Shown piece after piece: positions 56,355 through 64,000 of a stretch of DNA of 64,000 nt (position 1 is the first letter of the stretch; every line of letters starts with the position of its first letter). The DNA is taken from contig JAKTNV010000001.1 of assembly GCA_022747635.1 (NCBI GenBank), forward strand, positions 41,311,572-41,375,571, given 5' to 3'. The position numbers and the translations under genes were made by a program. The notes under the pieces were generated by a model. That model searched no databases. It was given only the letters and a program-made list of their open reading frames with translations, and was not told the DNA's origin. This DNA is from Hetaerina americana. Lineage: Eukaryota; Arthropoda; Insecta; Odonata; Calopterygidae.

Positions 56355-59300
56355 CTTTCTTCTGAACTGAAACTGTCCCACTCAAATAATATACCAAAAT
56401 CATTAACTCTTACATTTATTCTGACCAAAGCCAATGGCTGTAGAGCTAACCTGAGGAATCAAACCCCTGTGTAAAGTTCGCCGCACGATGTTTTACTGTT
56501 TTTGATGCCCACTGTTTCCCGCAAGAAAATGGAAGCGTGACGGAAACTGGATGAATCTCAATATAATTTGAAGCTTCTTTCAGATAGTAAATTTTTCTGG
56601 GTAATTTCGCATCCAATATCATTTTCATTGTAACTCAATCGGATTCATTACATGCAGCAAAATCAAGCCGTGGCTTAAGTTGTAGGTGGAACTTCATTTC
56701 ACCCTTTTAGTAGTTACGGGAAACTGGTGGGAAGTTTTTGTAATTATGAATTCGTAACAAAATATAACCTTTGTTGCATTTTAATCTTAGTAATTCCGGT
56801 TTTACGAACTGCCTTTTCAGGGATAATATCTCATTGATTTAAGCTAGACGTGTTCATCCTAGTGAGGAATAGGTCTTACAATTAGGTCGTAAAAACCGGT
56901 ACTAACCGTGTAGTACATTGTAAAACCATGGTACTAACTGTGAGGACTTGACTGCCAGCAGCAATGACATACCAAACAAGGCCACCCACTCGGTTATAAT
57001 TCACTCACATTGATAAGCAATTTGATCAATAAAATTTCAAATGATAATGCCACTACCTTAGTATGTTCGCATGGATTATATATATGGACATAATATTGTT
57101 CTTCGCAAATTAGGCATGACTGTTAAGCTATTATGTCAATATTAGGGTTCATTTGGGAAGAAGTTACCCAAGGAAAAAAGAAGCACATAAATACTTCCTT
57201 TGTAAACAAATGGCGTGTGGGGCTTGGTAAGTATAGGTATTCATGAAAATAGCGTTTTTACATAACTTCGAAATGTAGTGTGTTTTTATTTAAAGAATGT
57301 TTTCAATCAACGGTCCGCGATTCGTGGAGTTTTAGGAGACTTCTCATTCCTCTGTTAGGTACTAATGTGCATAATTACCTTTTATTAAGCTTTGACTTTT
57401 CTCTAATTTGGCCGGAGCCAATTCATTTATATTTATATAAGTATATAGTCTTCATAGAATTATGCTCAGACTCTTCCATTGGCGATTTGTTGCCATTCGA
57501 CGAATGTTAACTTTTGAACGAACGATATAGCGCTAAAGGCAGTTTGAAATAATACTCGGCTAAATATTACACTTGACTTTAATGTTTTACTTTCTTACAT
57601 CCTTAATTATTGGTAAGGGATGAAAATCAAAATGTTTCCTAACATCAATGTTGTCAGAGTTATTGTTACACCAGGTTTATCTGATTAGTTGTTTTTGAAC
57701 GACAGGAAGACGTTTTTGTGAATGCCTAGTAAATTGGCCGAATGTGGGTTTATTCTTGTAAAATGTGATATGTTTAAGCTTCCCATAGGATGTTTCATGC
57801 ATGATTTGTTGAAACTTGAGCTTTATCAATGACAATATCAGGAGGGAATCTTTTCAATTGTGGTAGAACGGACAGTAAAAATATCCTGTCTTCATAGCTA
57901 ACCATTTTTTGTTTCCTTCATGTTTTTAGTACCACCCAATCTAGAACTTCCCATAGAAAGACATGAGTGGTTTTTTAGTGATGTATTTCCTCTTTTCGAG
58001 TGACTTAACATTGTTCGCGCCAATTAAACGTATTTTTGATTAGAAAAGTATTGGAATTTCATTTCTTTTCAAATATGAGGCACCATTCTTGTAATTGCAA
58101 TGAGCCCTGAAACAATATCAATAGGCATTATAAATAATTAAACATTGCAAAAAGTAGGTGAGTGTAGTTTTTTATTCTAACTGTTATACCTATGGTTGCG
58201 TAGTTCACTCTGTTATGGGCATTCTTTTGAATCATTGTGTTCCAAAGTGTTAGCATGTATTTCTGGTTCCACTTAATTGGAGGCAATGCTGAATATTTTT
58301 CAGGATTTGTATAATATTCTTTCAAGTTTTCCCTACAAAAAAAATCAATTCAATGTATAAATTAGCTGTATTTAAAATTTTGATTCAAGTTTCATGCATT
58401 TTAGCTACATGTATGTAGCTACCTCTCTTTCTATTTTGGAAACAATAACAAGAGGTGTTCTGTATGTCCATTTTTAGCGTATCATACCACGTTGTTGAAG
58501 TTTTTCCTGGCAAAAATAAAGTTCCATATTTATTGAATCTATTTACACATGTATTTTTTTCTGAAAACATAACTACAGTTCCTTCTACATACTCTCACCA
58601 ATTATTAAATGGTTTGTGAAGCATTTGATTTGAACTGGGCTCAATGAATTAAAGAGAATGAAAACGACCAGTGTTTGATGGTTGGTTTAGTATTGCATGT
58701 TACTGAAATATATTCTTGCATGGGAGGGTGTGAATTCACAAAATTTGATGCCAAATCTCTTCCATATTTAATATATTTTTGTAAGAGTTTTGAAACTATA
58801 ATAATGTAGAATGTACTCGTACTTGAAATTATTTTGCAAGCAACAGTATTTGGCAAAAAAAACTTTTCCTACTCATTTATATTTTTGTAAAATATGTGAA
58901 AATAAACAAAGGGTTGGTATCTGGGGCAAGAAAACTAAGTAGATACTGGATTCTCAGTACCAAAGGTGAAATAATAGATATTAGTATGTAAGGCAAGAAT
59001 CCTAGATTCATCTCTCTTGGGACTGGTACCAACCCTGTTAAAATACAGATGATTATCAGTAATTTCTCTATATTTTGGTGATAGTATGTAATGGATTAGG
59101 AAATCTTTAGGGCAAGTTTTGAGCTGAAAGTGACGTAACCGATGAAATATTATAGAAATCACTTTAGCTGAAACCGTGAGCACCATTTGAAATTAAAATT
59201 GCCAGTGTTACTACTGGTAACAAAACCGGAGTAGCAATGCTTGTATTGGTATCCAGGTAAGGAATCATTGGCATCAGTATCTAGGGCTAGAAGGTCCTAG

Positions 59301-62300
59301 GTATTTTAAGATTCTGAACAGTAATTCTGATCCCAGTTTCCAAAAAGTATATACCAATGTTGGAGTCCAGTTTAGTTTAGTTTCCAGCAATTTATAACAA
59401 TTCATCATTTACAACAGATGTCTCATGTATTTTATCAAAAATATTAGCAAAAGAAGTACGCAAAAAGGATACCACCACCTAAAGATATAATGCATAATAT
59501 TTTCTTTAAAACTTCAACTAGGCATGATGCTTGTGACTGTTGCGTCGTAGCATTTTTTTTTAGTTTTTCTAAAGGAAATCCTGTGTACATGTACACGAGT
59601 GGTCCAAAAGGAACGGCAACTTAAGTCATTCAAAAATAAAGACCATGATAGTTTTTAATGCATATAGTTAAATCTTACTGAAGTACAATAGTTATAATTT
59701 TCAATTATTGTATGTGATTCAATTGAAATGCACCGGGACATTACCAACTTTATAAGCTTTGGCTTGTTGACTGGCCTCTTGCAGTTATATTGCTTTCTTT
59801 TAAATTGATATTCATGAGACAATTAACAATATTGTAGTCATTTTCATAAAAAGGCATCAAATAGGGGGGATAGGGTAGAGTGAAGGAATGCATTTAAATA
59901 ATAACAAGTTAATTAATTATAATAATTATTTGTTTTAATTTCATTTTCTTTGCATAGCTATTCACCATATATATTTATTTAGAAAAAGGACAAAATCAAA
60001 AAGGGATATTAAGGCAAAAGAATGTTTTAGGTTTAGTTAGAATGAATAAATTACTTAAAATGACATTATTTCATAAATATTTTATTTGACAAAGTATAGT
60101 ACCTCCAGTTTAATCCCAGAAGCAGTTTTTTAGTGAGTGAAGATTTATTCAAAGAGGTCATGTTCATCATAAATTATTAAATCTAAATATTAAAATAAGA
60201 TTTTTCTCCCAGGGAGATCGGATTACCATTATTATTAAATGCCATCTGGTAATGATGGAAAACATGAATTCACAAAAAGATTTTTGCCTCACTATGATGA
60301 CAATGGAGGACTGGGTTGTACTACCTTTACCATTACAGTACGTACTATTACATTATCAATAGTGGAACTATGGGTTGATGACATAACTATACCTGCCCTA
60401 TTAAGTAGCCTTGACATTAAACTAAAATTATGACTAGCTTATTGAGAGATCAATTAATGCATGATCTTGTGGAAGTGAATCAAGCTTATGCTTGGATTGT
60501 ACATGAAGATTCAAAATATACACATCTCAGTGCTTCGCAATATTTTATATGCAAATTTAACAAAATACTAGCATAATGCAGATTCATGTTATTATCACAA
60601 TCACTAAGGGGTTAACCCGCAAAACCTTCAAAATCCAACCCAATGTTTATCTCCAAGAACTGTTGACTATCAATATATTTCAGTGGAAGGAGTGGTTTTA
60701 TATACCTTGGCCCAGTTAAGAGTTGAAGATGGCTACAAAGTCTGTTTAATGTTGCCAATTTATTCAAAGCTTTTTAAAAGCAAAGGTTTTTAGTGAGGCA
60801 ATTTGGGAACCGGAAAGCATTAGTGAAATTTTCTACTAACCCAGAGGGCCTAATGTCTTCATCTCTGGCCTGACACTTATCAAATCTCTAACATATTCCT
60901 TTCAAGTCATCAACCCCTGTCCTGTCACTTGCCATTAAATTATCTCCCACTCCATAGACTCATCTCACCAGAAGTTGCCCTATACATCCTCTTAAGAATA
61001 TCCCATCACACTAATTTACTTCACTTTAATTTTGATTTGATGTGTTGCTGGAACTTAAATGCTTGAACTACCATTACTTTCCTCAAGGAGTTGTGCATGC
61101 AGTTCCTGTTACAACTGCAAAAATATTTTCTAATACTATCCTAATACTTAGGTATTATGCAATTATACAATTGATATTTTAGGAATTTTAACATAAAGAC
61201 TGCTAAATAATGGACTCCTACACGTTTTCATTAATATAAACTCATTATCTGGTGATTTGCGTCAAAATCTGAATTCCATTAAAGATATACGAGTACTATT
61301 ATTATGTAAAAATTCTTTTCAATTTGGTCTGGAATAAATGCTTGTTCTGTGTTATGTGGGTTGCATAACTCACTGTGCCCTCCCAACCCCTTACCCTAGC
61401 TATGCGGCTGTAATACCATTCCCTTTTCAGTTGTCCTAATGCCATTATAAATGAAAGTAAGTCATGGCGACAAAAAGTGAATAACATTTGAAGTTGTAGG
61501 CCAACTGAGGTTGGGAGTAGCTATGGAAGTTGTACATTTCTTTGATGTTATTTGAATTAATGTATTTTTGAAATCACAACTGGAGTCAAAATGTTTATCA
61601 TGTTATGCAACTGAAAAATGTCCCACTTGACATGGAATACTCCTTAAATACACAATTGCTTCAAGAGTTTATCTTCTACCAACATGTTTCTTGGTCTTTA
61701 TGCCCATGAGATTCCTAGAAGTCCCTCTTGGCTTGTGATGAGGAGTGACATCTTGTTTCAGCAAAGACAACTCATACAGGCATTTTTGCAATACATTTGA
61801 TAGAAAACAAGAAAAACTTTTACTCTTCAGTTTCCTTCACCTAATGTCATTAAGGTGATTTATTTAATTAAAATACTTTTTTAGTAACTACCCATCCTTT
61901 TTGTGGGTTGGGTTGCAGTATGAAAAAACCCTGTAGTTGAAACACTATAGTAAGAGTGGTGGATTCATTCTTATCCTGTGACTGTTTGTCACCCATAATG
62001 ATCTGGTCCATAATCCCAAAATCTAACAGCCTGCAGAGCTCATTAGTTGTGTGAAAATTGATGCGGCAAATTAAATTTTTCTTCCAGGAATCTTTTCATT
62101 GTAATTTGCCGTAACTATTGGTTAATATGAGCTATCATATAATTCAAACATAAGTAATGAATTTTATATCAGACATGGCATTTCTTCTTTCAAATGTATA
62201 CCAATGTAGTGAAAATATATAATAATTAAAATAAGAAACATAATAGTTTTATTTCTTCTAATTATGCAAGTGTACCGTGGTTTGTTCAAGTTAGGCAACT

Positions 62301-62374
62301 TTGACATAATTAGATATTGTGGTCAATTTTTCACAGCCTTCCACAGTGAAATTAAGAATTTTTTAAGAAATAAT
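56355..62374. other. Intergenic region upstream of PHAX
   Basis: AT-rich, without recognisable genes or named repeats. PHAX transcription probably starts within about 100 bases right of 56354. A possible 17-base first coding exon with a consensus donor at 57210-57226 (plus) is listed under findings. Confidence 0.45.
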
Positions 62375-62655
62375 GTGTGTAGCTTTATTACTTTTCAGGC
62401 TTTCGTCAACTATTTTCATTTCATCAGGCACAAAAATGTTGTCAGGACATTCAGCAAAAGCTTGCAAAATATTAACACTCAGCATTACCAAAAAATCTTC
62501 TTCCCCTTCTATTGATATTTATTCCCCTTCCATGAGTATTCCAAAAGTGAAAAGTATATCTTACCCCGGGCTTTCTGCCAACAGGCAAAATGCTGTGAGC
62601 GACAGAAAATGTACTTTCATTGACATAGCATTAATGTCCTCGATAATGACTGATA
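62375..62655 (-). pseudogene. Unrecognised decayed ORF
   Basis: One minus-strand frame reads LILSVIIEDINAMSMKVHFL, SLTAFCLLAESPG, stop, DILFTFGILMEGE, stop, ISIEGEEDFLVMLSVNILQ and AFAECPDNIFVPDEMKIVDE, ending at TAA. Two stops interrupt an otherwise coding-like stretch. I do not recognise the family. It may be part of the neighbouring transposon relic or an old gene fragment. Confidence 0.3.
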
Positions 62656-62949
62656 AAATTAAAGAAGTGCTCACTGGCTACATAAGGATTTCTGGTTACT
62701 GTAAGAAAAAGATTGCTGGAAATATTACCGTTTTCTCGCCCGATAATTCCAATGGTGGAATATTTGTGTGCACGTGACAATAATGAAATTAAAGGTAGCA
62801 TATGAAATGAAGGCCTGGAAAACATAACTTTCACCTGAAATTAACTTCTCGATATTCTTTGAACGAGGAATCCTACCATTAGTTTCTCCGGAACAAGGTT
62901 CACCCAGATACATAAACAGAAGCTGGATAAAATATCTTATTGTTTCCAT

Positions 62950-63475
62950 TAACTAAAATCAAATCTGTACCTTGCACCGCCTTCATCAGAACTACTTGCA
63001 TCCCCGTGCAGAGTAGTCACGTGCAAGTCAGCACGTCTCTTGAACCATTCTAGCCACCCTGCACTCACCTTAAACAGTTCAGAATCGTAGGTGGTGGGAG
63101 GTTTAGCTCGGAGATTCCCATATGCTCTTTGCTTCCTTTTGAATCAGCAAAGAACCAACAAGACGATGTCGCAGAGTTTGATCTTCAATCCAGATTCCAG
63201 GCAAGCGTTCCATTTCCATCATTACGGGAGATCTGTTTTTCACTTATCCAAATGATTCCAAAGGAGATGAGAGTTAGCTGTACTTTTCCATTTTTTCTTT
63301 ATTTTTAAGGGATGTCCTGACCATAGAGCCTGCTAGTGAAAAGGCCTTACAGATATCCACTTGGCGCTCTCCCTTCTCAATACGTTTAATTACCTCTAAT
63401 TTAAGTTCCAGACAAACTTTTATGAGCTTTTTTCCCATCACCGCAAAAAACAGCAACTTTTCGCTTAGTACTCAT
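62950..63475 (-). pseudogene. Tigger transposase N-terminal relic (CENP-B-like)
   Basis: Minus strand: CLELKLEVIKRIEKGERQ and VRTSLKNKEKMEKYS (first DNA-binding domain, 63290-63430), MERLPGIWIEDQT near 63190-63215, then SAGWLEWFKRRADLH and GDASSSDEGGARYRF near 62955-63070. Stops and frameshifts are present and the DDE domain is not found. It belongs to a different Tigger lineage from the 49-kb copy. Confidence 0.72.
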
Positions 63476-63777
63476 GTTATTCCACTATCTTCAAAGGAGA
63501 CACTACGTCAAATATGGCAACATGTTCGTCCAAAATTAACGCTTTTCAGTTTAATGCTGCTATGATAAGGCTGCTGATAAGGCTATAATAAGAACTTAGT
63601 CAGGGAGCGTAAGCCCAGAGAGCACTCTTTATTAAGTTGAAAACTTTTGGGTTCAGCGCTAATTCAGCATCGAATTAGCACTGCACCACCCTTTGGTGAG
63701 GGTGAACTCAATAGAAATATTATAAAAACTTGGACAATGCCAAATTTGGTCCAAACTTCTGTCAATCAAAAACTTAC

Positions 63778-63867
63778 CTGGTAGATTACCTATTGTAACA
63801 ATACTACTAAATTTTACATCGTAATAGATTGAATCTGTAACAAGCCTTATATTGTCAAAATTATACA
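63778..63867 (-). CDS. Candidate internal exon of an unknown gene
   Basis: 90 bases between a good acceptor (tctctttttcatcag) and a consensus donor (CCAG|gtaagt). The open frame reads YNFDNIRLVTDSIYYDVKFS then SIVTIGNLPG, and both boundaries have the same phase. No partner exon was identified in the window and no family is recognised. It could be the left part of a gene extending past the right edge. Confidence 0.3.
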
Positions 63868-64000
63868 CTGATGAAAAAGAGACTGACATACATCAATTGA
63901 TAATAAAAGTTAATTATTTGGTGTAATTGGGCAGGTGGAAATGCCATCAAGAGTGACTACAACCTAACCTGTGAAGATGCTTTCAATTTGTTTTAGTTTG

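Noticed and set aside
59590..59635. A mariner terminus (gtggtccaaaaggaacg)
   Set aside because: No partner terminus, TA context or transposase sequence was found nearby.
62373..62777. 134-codon plus-strand ORF as a gene
   Set aside because: Low-complexity residues, no domain, no splice context, and it overlaps a coding-like frame on the other strand.

Overview
This is nuclear DNA of an animal, most likely an arthropod (probably an insect). Genes are split by GT-AG introns, AATAAA-type poly(A) signals are present, the background is AT-rich, and introns are filled with decayed mobile elements: RTE-type LINEs, tRNA-derived SINEs, Penelope, mariner, Tigger/pogo and Helitron. The species cannot be fixed from the sequence alone. 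There is nothing bacterial or viral here.

Five host genes are supported. (1) The minus strand from 35.5 kb to beyond the left edge carries the 5' two thirds of a SLC30A5/ZnT5-type zinc transporter. Seven coding exons (34851-35041, 18627-18844, 13540-13694, 13073-13288, 12776-12879, 11230-11450, 7439-7669) join in phase and give 445 residues; the cation-efflux half lies left of the window. (2) A C2H2 zinc-finger/AT-hook protein (21459-23813, minus) is nested in the 16-kb intron of that gene. (3) A four-exon JTB homologue (36076-36787, plus) starts about 0.6 kb from the transporter's 5' exon, in a divergent promoter arrangement. (4) A single-exon GSTCD homologue (36948-38726, plus) follows 160 bp after JTB. 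(5) PHAX, the snRNA export adaptor, lies on the minus strand in five coding exons (43445-56354), tail to tail with GSTCD.

Layout: 0-7.4 kb is the outer transporter intron, with an RTE LINE carrying a SINE, a Penelope RT fragment and a full-length dead mariner. At 8.2-10.8 kb a Helitron helicase relic is split by a Penelope-like element that carries a GIY-YIG endonuclease and two inverted hammerhead ribozyme motifs. 11-19 kb holds transporter exons. 19.3-20.2 and 28.1-28.9 kb hold two internally deleted mariners with perfect terminal repeats. 25.4-27.4 kb is a LINE relic with a SINE and a hairpin retroposon. 40.25-41.33 kb is a foldback element whose interior is a tandem array of its own arm. 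43.7-52.4 kb is PHAX intron 4, a nest of LINE, pogo and Tigger insertions. 53.0-53.2 kb is a small retroposon with a tRNA-like core inside an inverted repeat. 56.4-64 kb is mostly intergenic, with a Tigger relic and a candidate exon near the right edge.

The most interesting non-gene signals are the Penelope hammerhead pair, the modular foldback element, the hairpin retroposon and the tRNA-like core inside an inverted repeat. The host genes have separate roles (zinc transport into secretory compartments, transcription, a small membrane protein, a methyltransferase-fold protein, snRNA export) and show no joint pathway.
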